The position numbers and the translations under genes were made by a program. 64,000 nt of DNA, from the NCBI RefSeq assembly GCF_029961765.1, contig NZ_CP124681.1:1178001-1242000 (forward strand). Reading direction: 5' to 3'. Every line of letters starts with the position of its first letter. The stretch's first letter is position 1. The notes under the pieces were generated by a model. The model was not told the origin of the DNA. It saw only the letters and a list, made by a program, of their open reading frames with translations, and made no database searches. Origin of the DNA: Nocardioides sp. QY071. Its GTDB lineage: Bacteria; Actinomycetota; Actinomycetes; Propionibacteriales; Nocardioidaceae. Below are positions 38,145 to 47,285 of this stretch, piece after piece.

Positions 38145-39541
38145 CCGCGACCACCTCGCTGTCGGTCGACTCGACCGCACGCGACCAGGCGGCCGCCGTA
38201 CGACGCCGGGAGATCTCCGCGCGCGAGCTGCTCGACCTGCACCTCGAGCGGATCGCCGAGCGCAACCCGCAGCTCAACGCGATCGTCTCGCTCGACGAGT
38301 CACGCGCACGCGCTGGCGCTCTCGCTGCTGACGAGGCGCTGGCGTCGGGTGCGGAGGTCGGTGCGTTGCACGGGCTGCCGTTCGCGTTCAAGGACACCCA
38401 CGCGGTGGGAGGCTGGCGCACGACGTACGGCTCCACCGTGATGGCCTCGAACGTGCCGGAGCACGACGAGCTGATCGTCGAGCGGGTGCGCGCCGCGGGC
38501 GCCTTCACGATCGGCAAGACCAACGTGCCCGAGTTCGCCGCGGGCTCGCACACCTTCAACAAGGTCTTCGGCACCACGCTCAACCCCGTCGACCCCACGC
38601 GCTCCGCGGGCGGGTCCAGCGGGGGAGCGGCCTGTGCGCTGGCGGCCGGCATGGTGCCGCTCGCCGACGGCTCCGACATGGGCGGCTCACTGCGCAACCC
38701 CGCGTCCTTCTGTGGCGTGGTCGGGATGCGGCCCAGCCTGGGCCGGGTGCCCGAGTGGCCGCTCTACAACCAGTGGGAGACCACGTCGGTCGGCGGCCCG
38801 ATGGCCCGCAACGTCGGCGACCTCGCCCTGCTGCTGTCCGTCATGGCCGGTCCGGACCCGCGTGCGCCCCAGGCGTTGGGTTCTCCCGGATCCGCCTTCG
38901 CGTCACCGACGCCGGCCTCGCTCGCCGGGCTGAAGGTCGCGCTCAGCGTCGACCTCGGCGGCGCGCTCGAGGTGGACCACGAGGTGGCGGCCGTCGTCGA
39001 GGCGGCCGGACGCGCGCTGGCCGGCGCCGGGGCTGCCGTCGGGTCGGCGTACCCGGACCTGTCGCTCGCCGAGGACACCTTCCGCACCCTGCGCGCCTGG
39101 CACTTCCAGGCCAAGCTGGGCTCGCTGCTCGCCGCGCACCCCGACGACTTCAAGCCCTCCCTGGCCGACAACATCCGGCTCGGCGAGGCCCTGACGGGCG
39201 CGGACGTCGCGCGGGCCTACACGCAGCGGACCGCGCTGTCGGAGACGATGCGGCTGTTCTTCGGCGACCACGACGTGCTCGTGCTCCCCGTCTCCCAGGT
39301 CCCGCCGTTCCCGGCCGACCAGGAGTTCCCGACCGAGATCAACGGCAAGGAGATGGCGACCTACCTCGACTGGATGCGGTCGGCGTACTTCATCACCGTC
39401 ACCGGCTGCCCGGCCATCTCGGTGCCCTTCGGCACGACCTCGACCGGGCTGCCGGTGGGGGTCCAGCTGGTCGCCCGGCACGGTGCCGACCTGCAGCTGC
39501 TCGAGGTGGCCCTGGCCGTCGAGGAGCTGGCCGCTCGCTGA
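38141..39541 (+). CDS. Amidase-signature family hydrolase
   Basis: 466 residues. The Ser-cisSer-Lys triad is visible: Lys84 (FAFKDT), Ser159/Ser160 in AGGSSGGAAC and the nucleophile Ser183 in DMGGSLRNP. It hydrolyses a carboxamide in the cytoplasm. It is the last gene of the overlapping permease/Mo-hydroxylase operon. Within an oxidative pyrimidine route it could act either on ureidomalonate (a ureidomalonase role) or on malonamate (after carbamoyl transfer); sequence alone cannot decide. Confidence 0.88.
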   Translation: MTATTSLSVDSTARDQAAAVRRREISARELLDLHLERIAERNPQLNAIVSLDESRARAGALAADEALASGAEVGALHGLPFAFKDTHAVGGWRTTYGSTVMASNVPEHDELIVERVRAAGAFTIGKTNVPEFAAGSHTFNKVFGTTLNPVDPTRSAGGSSGGAACALAAGMVPLADGSDMGGSLRNPASFCGVVGMRPSLGRVPEWPLYNQWETTSVGGPMARNVGDLALLLSVMAGPDPRAPQALGSPGSAFASPTPASLAGLKVALSVDLGGALEVDHEVAAVVEAAGRALAGAGAAVGSAYPDLSLAEDTFRTLRAWHFQAKLGSLLAAHPDDFKPSLADNIRLGEALTGADVARAYTQRTALSETMRLFFGDHDVLVLPVSQVPPFPADQEFPTEINGKEMATYLDWMRSAYFITVTGCPAISVPFGTTSTGLPVGVQLVARHGADLQLLEVALAVEELAAR

Positions 39542-39558
39542 TCGGTGGCAGTCGCTCG

Positions 39559-39673
39559 GCCAGTTTCACCGGCCGACCGGTGAAACTGGCGCTTGGACGA
39601 GGAAGCTTCCTCGTCCAGGCGCCAGTTTTGTCGTCCCGGATGGGAGTTTCACCGGTCGACCGGTGAAACTCCC
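39559..39673. repeat. Compound of three nested/adjacent palindromes
   Basis: Element A (39559-39590) has 14-bp arms GCCAGTTTCACCGG around CCGA. Element B (39586-39625) is a 40-bp near-perfect palindrome (19 of 20 positions pair) centred on AAGCTT, sharing its left edge with A. Element C (39642-39673) is a perfect 32-bp palindrome containing TTTCACCGGTCGACCGGTGA. A and C share the AGTTTCACCGG/CCGGTGAAACT arms. The block lies just after the amidase stop and before hyuA; it may end the upstream transcript and looks like a mobile palindromic unit pair. Confidence 0.85.
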
Positions 39674-39760
39674 ACCCGGCCGAGCAACGACAGCGGGGCA
39701 ACATCTGCCCACGACCGGCCGATCCATCGGCAGATGATGCCGTCGTGCAGCGCGACGTGG

Positions 39761-39778
39761 CTCACTTGAATGTGAGTC
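39761..39778 (+). promoter_or_regulatory. Promoter and operator-like dyad of hyuAB
   Basis: CTCAC-TTGAAT-GTGAG (39761-39776) is a dyad whose centre, TTGAAT, is suitably placed as a -10 box: it ends 7 bases before the hyuA ATG. An operator that covers the -10 of a leaderless gene would give tight repression and shows that hyuAB has its own control separate from the amidase operon. Confidence 0.45.
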
Positions 39779-41857
39779 ATGACAGCGAGGCGGATCAGGA
39801 TCGGCATCGACACCGGCGGCACGTTCACCGACGTCGTGGCCTTCGACGAGGACAGCGGTGAGGTCGTCACGACCAAGACCCCGAGCACGCCGGGGAACCC
39901 GGCCGACGGGTTCCTGGCGGGCATCGACAAGGTGCTGGGGATCGCGGGGGCGGAGTTCGGCGACGTCGTCGCCGTCAGCCACGGCACCACGGTCGCGACC
40001 AACCAGCTGCTCGAGGGCAAGGTGGACGCGCTCGGGTTCATCACCACCGAGGGCTACGAGGCGATGCTCGAGATCGCCCGCCAGTCCGTGCCGGACGGCT
40101 ACGGCAACTCCTACTTCTGGGTGAAGCCGGACCGGATCGTGCCGCGCGACCTGGTCAAGGGCGTCGGTGGCCGGCTCGACTTCACCGGCGCGGAGATCCG
40201 ACCGTTCGACGAGGACGGCGCCCGCACGGTGGCCCGCTGGTTCAAGGCGAAGGGCATCGACACCCTGGGTGTCTGCTTCCTGCACGCGTACGCCAACCCG
40301 GCGCACGAGGAGCGGATGCGCGAGATCATCGCCGAGGAGCACCCGGACGCCGTCGTCTCCATCTCCAGCGAGGTGCTGCGCGAGTACCGCGAGTACGAGC
40401 GCTCGATGACCACCCTGGTCGACGCCGCGGTCAAGCCGAAGCTGAGCCGCTACGTCAACAACATCAAGGACCGGCTCGCCACCCAGAGCGGCCGGACCAT
40501 CCCGTTCTACGTGATGAAGTCCAACGGCGGCGTGCTCTCGGCCGACGAGGTCGTGCACCAGCCGATCACCACCGTGCTCTCCGGCCCCGCGGCCGGCGCG
40601 CTCGGCGCCGCGCTGATCGCCAAGGTCGCGGGCTTCGACAAGGTGCTCACCTCCGACGGCGGCGGTACGTCGACCGACGTCTCCGTCGTCATCGACGGCG
40701 ACCCGACGCTGACCACCGAGGGCAGCGTGGGCGTGTACCCGTCCAAGATCCCGATGATCGACGTCGTCACCGTCGGCGCGGGCGGCGGCTCGATCGCCTG
40801 GCTCTCGCCCGAGGGCACCCTCAAGGTCGGCCCCCACTCGGCCGGCGCCGACCCGGGCCCGATCTGCTACCGCAAGGGCGGGTCCGAGGTCACCATCACC
40901 GACGCGCACGTCTTCCTCGGCCGGATCCCTCCGCACCTGCTCGGTGGCGAGATCCCGCTCGACGTCGACGCCGCCAGCGCCGCGATCCAGCAGCTCGCCG
41001 GCAAGCTCGGCATCTCCGCCGAGGCCTGCGCCACCGGCATCCTCGAGATCTCCGCGTGGAACCAGGCCAACGCGCTGCGCCAGGTCACCGTCAAGCGCGG
41101 CCTCGACGTCCGCGACTTCACCCTCACCACCTTCGGTGGCTCGGGCTCGCTGCTGCTGTGCCGGCTGATGGACATCCTCAACGTCCCGACCGTGCTGGTC
41201 CCGCCGAACCCGGGCAATGTCTCGGCCTTCGGCCTGCTCACCGTCGACGTCAAGAACGACTACGTGCAGACCCACGTCGCGCTCCAGGAGAACCTGGACC
41301 CGGCCGACCTGCAGCAGGAGTACGACGTCCTCACCGCCCGCGCCGCCGAGGCGCTGAGCAAGGAGGGCTTCGCGGAGGCCGACCACGTCTTCGTGCGGAC
41401 CGCGGACGTGCGCTACTTCGGCCAGGCGTTCGAGGTGCGCGTCGGCGTACCGGACGGGCCGATCACCCCCGAGACGCTGGCCACGGTGGCCGAGCGCTTC
41501 CACGCCGAGCACCGGGTGCTCTACGGCTACGACTTCTCCGGCGACGCGTCCCAGCAGGTCGAGGTCGTCAACCTGCGCGTCTCCGGCGTCGGCCCGATCA
41601 AGCGGCCCGAGATCCTGCGCGCCGACGGCGCGAAGCCGCAGCCGCAGCAGACCGGCTCGCGCTCGATCTGCTTCGACGCCGAGGCGGGGTACGTCGAGAC
41701 GCCGGTCTTCTGGCGCACCGACCTGCCCGCGGGGCAGGTGCTCACCGGCCCGGTGATCATCGAGGAGTTCGGCTCCACCGTGCCCATTCACCCCGGTTTC
41801 ACCGCCCGGGTCGACGACTACGCCAACATCATCGTGACGCGCTCGGAGGAGAGCTGA
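39779..41857 (+). CDS. hyuA: HyuA: hydantoinase/oxoprolinase subunit A
   Basis: 692 residues of the ATP-dependent hydantoinase/5-oxoprolinase alpha family. The ATPase motifs are IGIDTGGTFTDVV, SHGTTVATN, SGPAAGALGA and SDGGGTSTDVS; the C-terminal domain is present. With HyuB such enzymes hydrolyse cyclic or stable amides (N-methylhydantoin, 5-oxoproline, caprolactam-type lactams), or act in carboxylases, at the cost of ATP. Located between the amidase and carbamate kinase, it probably opens or hydrolyses a ureide or lactam in the same catabolic network, but the substrate is unknown. Confidence 0.9.
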   Translation: MTARRIRIGIDTGGTFTDVVAFDEDSGEVVTTKTPSTPGNPADGFLAGIDKVLGIAGAEFGDVVAVSHGTTVATNQLLEGKVDALGFITTEGYEAMLEIARQSVPDGYGNSYFWVKPDRIVPRDLVKGVGGRLDFTGAEIRPFDEDGARTVARWFKAKGIDTLGVCFLHAYANPAHEERMREIIAEEHPDAVVSISSEVLREYREYERSMTTLVDAAVKPKLSRYVNNIKDRLATQSGRTIPFYVMKSNGGVLSADEVVHQPITTVLSGPAAGALGAALIAKVAGFDKVLTSDGGGTSTDVSVVIDGDPTLTTEGSVGVYPSKIPMIDVVTVGAGGGSIAWLSPEGTLKVGPHSAGADPGPICYRKGGSEVTITDAHVFLGRIPPHLLGGEIPLDVDAASAAIQQLAGKLGISAEACATGILEISAWNQANALRQVTVKRGLDVRDFTLTTFGGSGSLLLCRLMDILNVPTVLVPPNPGNVSAFGLLTVDVKNDYVQTHVALQENLDPADLQQEYDVLTARAAEALSKEGFAEADHVFVRTADVRYFGQAFEVRVGVPDGPITPETLATVAERFHAEHRVLYGYDFSGDASQQVEVVNLRVSGVGPIKRPEILRADGAKPQPQQTGSRSICFDAEAGYVETPVFWRTDLPAGQVLTGPVIIEEFGSTVPIHPGFTARVDDYANIIVTRSEES

Positions 41858-41858
41858 C

Positions 41859-43856
41859 ATGTGCCTGAGCTGCCAGACCATCCACAACGGCGCCGCACCT
41901 GCCGACCACGCGCATGACGCCCACACCGGCTCGCGCCGCGCACCCACGCAGTTCCCGTTCGGCACCCTGACCGCCGACGCCGGCCGCAGCGCCGACCCGG
42001 TGCTCGTCGAGATCGTCCAGGGCTCGCTCGCCGCCGTCGAGCACGAGGTCGAGACCGCCATCGCGCGGACCTCGCGCAGCCCGATGATCCGCGACGCGCA
42101 CGACTTCCGTGCCGGCATCCACGACCGCCTGCTGCGCAAGCTGACCGGCCGCTCGTACTCCGCGCTCGTGCACCCCGTCGCCCGGGACTTCCCGATCGAG
42201 GAGATGAAGGAGGGTGACGTCTTCTTCCACAACGACGTCTACCTGTCCGAGGGCGGGATCGGCCACCTCCCCGACCTGTGCGTCACCGTCCCGGTGTTCG
42301 CCGGGGCCGAGGGGGAGCGCCGTGTCGTCGGCTTCATCCAGGCCTTCGGCCACCACGACGACATCGGCGGCGCGGTGCCCGGCTCGATGCCCTCGCACGC
42401 CACCAGCGTGTTCGAGGAGGGCCTCGCCGTGCCCCCGATCAAGCTGTGGGACGCCGGCGTGCCCAACAAGGCGGCGCTGCGGATCATGACCCGCAACTCG
42501 CGGATGCCCGAGTCCCTGGCCGCCGACCTCGACGCCGAGTGCTCGGCCTGCCTGATGGGCGCGCGGCGCCTGGGCGAGCTCTTCGACCGCTACGGCATCG
42601 AGACCGTCGAGGCCTGCTTCGACGCCGTCATCGACCGCTCCACCGAGACCTACCGCCGCGAGATCCTCTCCAAGATCCCCGTCGGCAGCTGGACCTGGGA
42701 GGACTACGCCGAGCACGACGGCGTCGACGAGCCGCAGCTGCACACGCAGCGGATCACGCTGACCCGCACCGCGGCCGACGACCCCGAGGGCGAGCGGCTG
42801 ATCCTCGACTTCGACGGCACCGGGCCGCAGGCCAAGGGCCCGATCAACCACTGCGGCGACTACTCCGACGGTGTCTTCCTCAAGAAGTGGCTCGCGCCGA
42901 TCCTGCGCAACCTCGCCGACACCCCGGAGCGGATGGCCGAGCTCGACGTCAACGAGGGCGTGGTGCCGCTGATCGAGATGCGGTTCCCGCCCCCGGGCAC
43001 CCTGCTCACGCCGGTCTTCCCGGCGCCGACGAACGCCCGCACGTTCGTCATCCTGCGCCTGCTCGGCGTGCTCGCCGGCGTGATCGCCAAGGCGGTCGAC
43101 GGCAAGATGCCGGCCGACCAGGAGACGATCCGCTACACCGGTGTGTACGGCGAGGACCTCGACGGCCGCTCGTACCTCATGCGCGAGGTGCTCGGCGGCG
43201 GCTCCGGCGGTCGCTACTACGCCGACGGCGAGGACACCATCCACGTCGTACCGGACTCGCGGAACCTCCCCACGGAGTTCACCGAGTCGCGCTTCCCGTT
43301 CGTGGTCGAGTCGCTCGGGCTCGCCATGGACTCCGGCGGCGCCGGCCAGTTCCGCGGCGGCCTGGGCTACGAGAAGCACATCCGGATGCTCAAGGACGCC
43401 AACTTCATGTCCATCGCCGACCGCTCGATCCTCGCCTGCTGGGGCGTCAAGGGCGGCAAGGCCGGCAAGCCGTTCCAGGTCACCATCGACCCGGGCGGCC
43501 CCAACGAGCGCGAGGTCGACGCCCTCGCCGACTCCGAGCCCGTCGTGACCGGTGAGGTCATCCGGATCCGCACCACCGGCGGCGGCGGCTGGGGCAACCC
43601 GGCCGACCGCGACCCGGCGCTGGTCGTGCGCGACGTCGTGTGGCGCAAGGTCTCCCCGGAGGCCGCGCTCGCCGACTACGGCGTGGTCCTCACCGGCTCG
43701 CTCGACGACGACACCCTCGGGTACGACGCCGACGCGACCACCGCCGAGCGGGCCTCCCGCCCGGTGCCCGCGGCCGACGACGCGTTCTTCGACCGCGGCC
43801 CCGGCTATGGCGCACTCGCCGGTGGTGCCACCGCCGCCGCGGTGGACGTGCTCTGA
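41859..43856 (+). CDS. hyuB: HyuB: hydantoinase/oxoprolinase subunit B with Cys/His-rich N-terminus
   Basis: 665 residues. The family core begins at about residue 47 (DPVLVEIVQGSLAAVEHEVE) and includes MIRDAHDFRAGI, GDVFFHNDVYLSEGG, FGHHDDIGG and GGGGWGNP. Ahead of it is an extra ~45 residues with CLSC and a His cluster (DHAHDAH), which could bind a metal. It starts one base after the hyuA stop with a GGAGGAGAG site. The His/Asp motifs of the core are as expected for the metal-containing subunit. Confidence 0.9.
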   Translation: MCLSCQTIHNGAAPADHAHDAHTGSRRAPTQFPFGTLTADAGRSADPVLVEIVQGSLAAVEHEVETAIARTSRSPMIRDAHDFRAGIHDRLLRKLTGRSYSALVHPVARDFPIEEMKEGDVFFHNDVYLSEGGIGHLPDLCVTVPVFAGAEGERRVVGFIQAFGHHDDIGGAVPGSMPSHATSVFEEGLAVPPIKLWDAGVPNKAALRIMTRNSRMPESLAADLDAECSACLMGARRLGELFDRYGIETVEACFDAVIDRSTETYRREILSKIPVGSWTWEDYAEHDGVDEPQLHTQRITLTRTAADDPEGERLILDFDGTGPQAKGPINHCGDYSDGVFLKKWLAPILRNLADTPERMAELDVNEGVVPLIEMRFPPPGTLLTPVFPAPTNARTFVILRLLGVLAGVIAKAVDGKMPADQETIRYTGVYGEDLDGRSYLMREVLGGGSGGRYYADGEDTIHVVPDSRNLPTEFTESRFPFVVESLGLAMDSGGAGQFRGGLGYEKHIRMLKDANFMSIADRSILACWGVKGGKAGKPFQVTIDPGGPNEREVDALADSEPVVTGEVIRIRTTGGGGWGNPADRDPALVVRDVVWRKVSPEAALADYGVVLTGSLDDDTLGYDADATTAERASRPVPAADDAFFDRGPGYGALAGGATAAAVDVL

Positions 43857-43875
43857 GGGAACGCAGGAGCAGACG

Positions 43876-44616
43876 ATGAAGGTCGCGATCCTCGGAGGAT
43901 CCGGCAAGACCGGTCGCGCCGTCGGCGCGGCCCTGGCCCAGGCGGGCGTGGCGACACGCCCCCTGGGCCGGGCCGCGTTCGGCGACCTGCCGGCCGCCCT
44001 GGCCGGCGCCGACGCCGTGCACGTGATCGCCCCCAACCTGCACCCCGACGAGCCGGCGTACGTCGCAACCGTGCTCGCCGCCGCCACCGAGGCCGGCGTC
44101 GGGCGGGTGGGCTACCACTCGGTGGCCTCGCCGTACGTCCCCGCCATGCCGCACCACCTCGGCAAGGCCGTCTCGGAGGACCTGGTCCGCCGCTCCGGCC
44201 TGGCCTGGACGATCCTCCAGCCCTGCGCCTACGTGCAGAACCTGCTGCCCGCCCTGCGCTCCGGCGCCCTCGAGGTGCCCTACTCCGTCGACACCCCGTT
44301 CGGGATGGTCGACCTGCACGACGTCGCCGCCGCGACCGCGGTCGTGCTCACCGGCGACGCGCACGTCGGTGCGACCTACGAGCTCGGCGGCCCCGCCCTG
44401 GTCTCGGTCGCCGACGTGGCCGCCGCCGCGGGCGTCCCCGCCCGCCGGGTCCCCGCCGCCGACGACGTGCACCCGTGGCTGCAGGCGATGTTCGACTACT
44501 ACGACGACCACGGCCTGCCCACCGGCGGCGTACCGCTGGCCGCCCTGCTCGGCCGCACGCCCGCGTCGGTCGCCGAGGTGCTGGCCCGGGAGCTCGCGGC
44601 CGATCCCGGCGCGTGA
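43876..44616 (+). CDS. NmrA-like NAD(P)-binding protein
   Basis: 246 residues, atypical short-chain-dehydrogenase fold. The dinucleotide motif is MKVAILGGSGKTGRAVGAAL; there is no canonical YxxxK pair, although HHLGKAVSEDLVRRSG lies where the active-site region would be. Such NmrA/HSCARG-like proteins act as reductases or as NAD(P)-sensing regulators. It follows hyuB by 19 bases with an AGGAGCAG site, so it belongs to the hyuAB unit. Role in the pathway unknown. Confidence 0.75.
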   Translation: MKVAILGGSGKTGRAVGAALAQAGVATRPLGRAAFGDLPAALAGADAVHVIAPNLHPDEPAYVATVLAAATEAGVGRVGYHSVASPYVPAMPHHLGKAVSEDLVRRSGLAWTILQPCAYVQNLLPALRSGALEVPYSVDTPFGMVDLHDVAAATAVVLTGDAHVGATYELGGPALVSVADVAAAAGVPARRVPAADDVHPWLQAMFDYYDDHGLPTGGVPLAALLGRTPASVAEVLARELAADPGA

Positions 44617-44694
44617 GAACCGCTGGCAGGTGTTGCCAGCCTTCGCCGCCCGAGTTGGCTGTTCCTCACGATGAACGACGGTGATCCGGCTCAC

Positions 44695-44706
44695 TAGGTT
44701 CGCTGC
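44695..44706 (+). promoter_or_regulatory. -10 box for leaderless carbamate kinase-barbiturase unit
   Basis: TAGGTT (44695-44700) lies 6 bases before the carbamate kinase ATG, leaving no ribosome-binding site. The 90-bp gap also holds a small hairpin (CTGGCA-GGTGT-TGCCAG, 44624-44640) just after the preceding stop. Confidence 0.55.
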
Positions 44707-45642
44707 ATGAGGATCCTGCTGGCACTCGGCGGCAACGCGATGACGTCCCCCGACGGGAAGGCCCGTCCGGAGGACCAGATCGCGGCCGCGACCGAGGCGA
44801 TGGAGGCCGTGGCCGACCTGGTCGCGGCCGGTGTCGACGTCGTCATCACCCACGGGAACGGGCCGCAGGTCGGCAACCTGCTCGTGAAGAACGAGCTGGC
44901 CGCGACCGTCGTACCTCCCGTCCCGCTCGACTGGTGCGGTGCCCAGACCCAGGGCACCCTCGGCGACATCTTGATGAACGCGCTCGACGGCGCACTCGCC
45001 GCCCGCGGCCTCACCCGGCCCACCGCGGCCCTGGTCACCCGCACCCGGGTCGACGCCGCCGACCCGGCGTTCGCGGCGCCGAGCAAGCCGGTCGGCCGCT
45101 ACCTCCCGGCCGACGAGGCACGCACCATGATCGAGCACGGCGAGACCTGGGAGGACCGCGGCGAGCGCGGCTGGCGCCGCGTCGTGGCCTCGCCCGAGCC
45201 GCTCGAGGTCCTCGACGCCCCGGCCGCCGTCGCGCTGGTCGACGCCGGCTTCGTCGTCATCGCCAACGGCGGTGGCGGCATCCCGACGGTCCGCAACGCC
45301 GACGGCAGCCTGGCCGGCGTCGAGGCCGTCATCGACAAGGACCTGGGCGCCGCGCTGCTCGCCCAGGCGATCGAGGTCGACCTCCTCGTCATCGCCACCG
45401 ACGTCGCGCACGCCGTGCTCGGCTTCGGCACCCCCGACGCCGCCGACATCGGTCAGGTCACCCTCGACCAGATGCGGAAGTACGCCGCCGACGGCCACTT
45501 CGCCGGCGGCTCCATGGGCCCCAAGGTCGACGCGGTCTGCCGCTTCGTCGCCAGCTCGGGCCGCCGCGGCGTCATCACCGACCTCGGCAGCATCCTCGCG
45601 GCCGCCGAGGGGCGCGCCGGAACCATCGTCACCCCCAACTGA
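44707..45642 (+). CDS. arcC: Carbamate kinase
   Basis: 311 residues of the amino-acid-kinase fold. Motifs: [10 protein letters not shown] (phosphate site), [13 protein letters not shown] (carbamate/carbamoyl-phosphate site), [10 protein letters not shown] and GSMGPKVDA. In catabolism it turns carbamoyl phosphate plus ADP into ATP, CO2 and ammonia. No arginine deiminase or ornithine carbamoyltransferase genes are near; instead the AllFGH-type carbamoyltransferase genes lie in the same island, which parallels the E. coli allantoin operon where carbamate kinase accompanies AllFGH. It is the first gene of a two-gene unit with barbiturase. Confidence 0.93.
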   Translation: MRILLALGGNAMTSPDGKARPEDQIAAATEAMEAVADLVAAGVDVVITHGNGPQVGNLLVKNELAATVVPPVPLDWCGAQTQGTLGDILMNALDGALAARGLTRPTAALVTRTRVDAADPAFAAPSKPVGRYLPADEARTMIEHGETWEDRGERGWRRVVASPEPLEVLDAPAAVALVDAGFVVIANGGGGIPTVRNADGSLAGVEAVIDKDLGAALLAQAIEVDLLVIATDVAHAVLGFGTPDAADIGQVTLDQMRKYAADGHFAGGSMGPKVDAVCRFVASSGRRGVITDLGSILAAAEGRAGTIVTPN

Positions 45643-45665
45643 AGAACCCCGAAAGGAACCCGACC

Positions 45666-46772
45666 ATGCCTTCTGCCATCGAGGTCCGCAAGGTCCCGAT
45701 CCACTCCGTCGCCGACGCGTCCGAGCTGGCCAAGCTCATCGACGACGGCGTCTTCAAGGCCGACCGCGTCATCGCGATCATCGGCAAGACCGAGGGCAAC
45801 GGCGGGGTGAACGACTACACCCGGATCATCGCCGACCGTGCCTTCCGCGAGGTGCTCGTCGACAAGGGCGCGCCGGTCGACCAGGTCAAGCAGGTCCCGA
45901 TCGTGTGGTCGGGCGGCACCGACGGCGTGATCAGCCCCCACGCCACCATCTTCGCGACCGTCGACGTCGCCGAGGACGACCCCAGCCGCGAGGAGCAGCG
46001 CCTCACCGTCGGCTTCGCGATGAGCGAGCCGATCCTGCCCGAGGAGATCGGGTACGTCGCGATGATCGAGAAGGTCGCCGCGGGCGTGAAGGTCGCCATG
46101 GAGCGCGCCGGCATCACCGACCCGGCCGACGTGCACTACGTGCAGACCAAGACGCCGCTGCTCACCATCCACACCATCCGTGACGCGCACAGCCGCGGCA
46201 AGGAGGTCTGGACCGAGCACACCCACGAGTCGATGGACCTGTCCAACGGCGTCACCGGCCTCGGTATCGCCGTCGCCCTCGGCGAGATCGAGATGCCGAC
46301 CGACGCCGACGTCATGAACAACCGCGACCTCTACTCCTCGGTGGCCTCCTGCTCCTCGGGCGTCGAGCTCGACGTCGCCCAGATCGTCGTCGTCGGCAAC
46401 GCGACCGGCGTCGGCGGCCGCTACCGGATCGGCCACTCGGTGATGAACGACGCCCTTGACCAGGACGGCATCTGGAACGCCATCAAGGACGCCGGCCTCG
46501 ACCTGCCCGAGCGCCCGCACTCCTCCGACCTGCAGGGTCGCCTGGTCAACGTCTTCCTCAAGTGCGAGGCGTCCCAGAACGGTGAGGTCCGTGGTCGCCG
46601 CAACGCCATGCTCGACGACTCCGACGTGCACTGGCACCGCCAGATCAAGTCGTGCGTCGGTGGCGTCACCGCTGCCGTGACCGGGGACCCTGCTGTCTTC
46701 GTCTCGGTCTCCGCCGCCCACCAGGGCCCGGAGGGTGGCGGCCCCGTGGCCGCCATCGTCGACCTGGGCTGA
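45666..46772 (+). CDS. Barbiturase / cyanuric acid hydrolase family ring-opening amidohydrolase
   Basis: 368 residues, the usual length of the AtzD/barbiturase family. Three domain repeats each supply a Ser-Lys dyad: Lys41 ([15 protein letters not shown]) with Ser82 (SGGTDG), Lys162 (QTKTPLL) with Ser231 (CSSGVELD), and Lys299 (FLKCEAS) with Ser349 ([16 protein letters not shown]). The enzymes open barbiturate to ureidomalonate or cyanuric acid to carboxybiuret. The uracil-type permease, Mo-hydroxylase and nucleoside genes nearby favour barbiturate; no triazine (atz/trz) genes are present. It follows carbamate kinase by 23 bases with an AAAGGAA site and ends at a strong terminator. Confidence 0.9.
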   Translation: MPSAIEVRKVPIHSVADASELAKLIDDGVFKADRVIAIIGKTEGNGGVNDYTRIIADRAFREVLVDKGAPVDQVKQVPIVWSGGTDGVISPHATIFATVDVAEDDPSREEQRLTVGFAMSEPILPEEIGYVAMIEKVAAGVKVAMERAGITDPADVHYVQTKTPLLTIHTIRDAHSRGKEVWTEHTHESMDLSNGVTGLGIAVALGEIEMPTDADVMNNRDLYSSVASCSSGVELDVAQIVVVGNATGVGGRYRIGHSVMNDALDQDGIWNAIKDAGLDLPERPHSSDLQGRLVNVFLKCEASQNGEVRGRRNAMLDDSDVHWHRQIKSCVGGVTAAVTGDPAVFVSVSAAHQGPEGGGPVAAIVDLG

Positions 46773-46783
46773 CCGGGGACGAG

Positions 46784-46816
46784 AAGGGCCCGACCGCCGC
46801 GTGCGGTCGGGCCCTT
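46784..46816. terminator. Bidirectional intrinsic terminator
   Basis: Exact 14-bp arms AAGGGCCCGACCGC and complement with a 5-base loop (CGCGT), positioned between the barbiturase stop and the convergent VOC gene stop. The stem is flanked by GAG on one side and CGCC on the other, with the AA/TT ends giving only a minimal U-tract; still the clearest terminator in the window. Confidence 0.85.
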
Positions 46817-46824
46817 CGCCGTCC

Positions 46825-47226
46825 TCAGGGGGCAGCGGGGGAGAAGACGCTGATCTGCTGCCCGGCCGGGTCGCGCAGGTAGGCGAACGCCGGAACACCC
46901 GGACCGACGTCGAGGTGCTGGCTGACCACGGTCCCGCCGAGCTCCTCGGCCGCGCGGCAGGTGGCGGCGACGTCGGCGACCATCACGCTGAACACGGCGT
47001 GCGGCGGGAACCGGCCGGCCGTGCCGAACAGCCCGCCGATCGGGGCGCCTCCCGCCGGACCCGTGACCAGCCGGTAGTCGAGCCCCCCGGCCCGGGAGGC
47101 CTCGTCGGCGCTGAACGTCCAGGCGAACAGGCCGCCGTAGAAGCGCTCGGCGGCGGCCGGGTCGTCGGTCGCGACCTCGAACCAGGGGACGGTGCCGGGG
47201 GTGGGTGCTGCTGCGGTCTCGCTCAT
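46825..47226 (-). CDS. VOC-family protein paired with WYL regulator
   Basis: 133 residues, one glyoxalase-like fold (VPWFEVATDDPAAAERFYGGLF at the start read in parts, FAYLRDPAGQQISVF at the end). The gene has a GGAGGAGAC site before the ATG at 47226 and lies 59 bases downstream of the WYL regulator on the same strand; this YafY-regulator/VOC pairing is frequent in actinobacteria. No metal ligands can be assigned with certainty and the function is unknown. Confidence 0.78.
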   Translation of the reverse strand: MSETAAAPTPGTVPWFEVATDDPAAAERFYGGLFAWTFSADEASRAGGLDYRLVTGPAGGAPIGGLFGTAGRFPPHAVFSVMVADVAATCRAAEELGGTVVSQHLDVGPGVPAFAYLRDPAGQQISVFSPAAP

Positions 47227-47285
47227 CGGTGTCTCCTCCGTGGATGGGTGGGTGCTGACCACGCTCGCAGCGGTTCGCGACAGCC

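Noticed and set aside
39559..39673. CRISPR array
   Set aside because: The repeated units are palindromes, only two share arms, spacing is irregular and there are no cas genes.
44707..45642. Carbamate kinase of an arginine deiminase operon
   Set aside because: No arginine deiminase, ornithine carbamoyltransferase or arginine/ornithine antiporter gene is present; its partner gene is barbiturase.
45666..46772. Cyanuric acid hydrolase for s-triazine degradation
   Set aside because: Same family, but no atz/trz-type genes are present and the neighbours are pyrimidine genes; kept only as an alternative.
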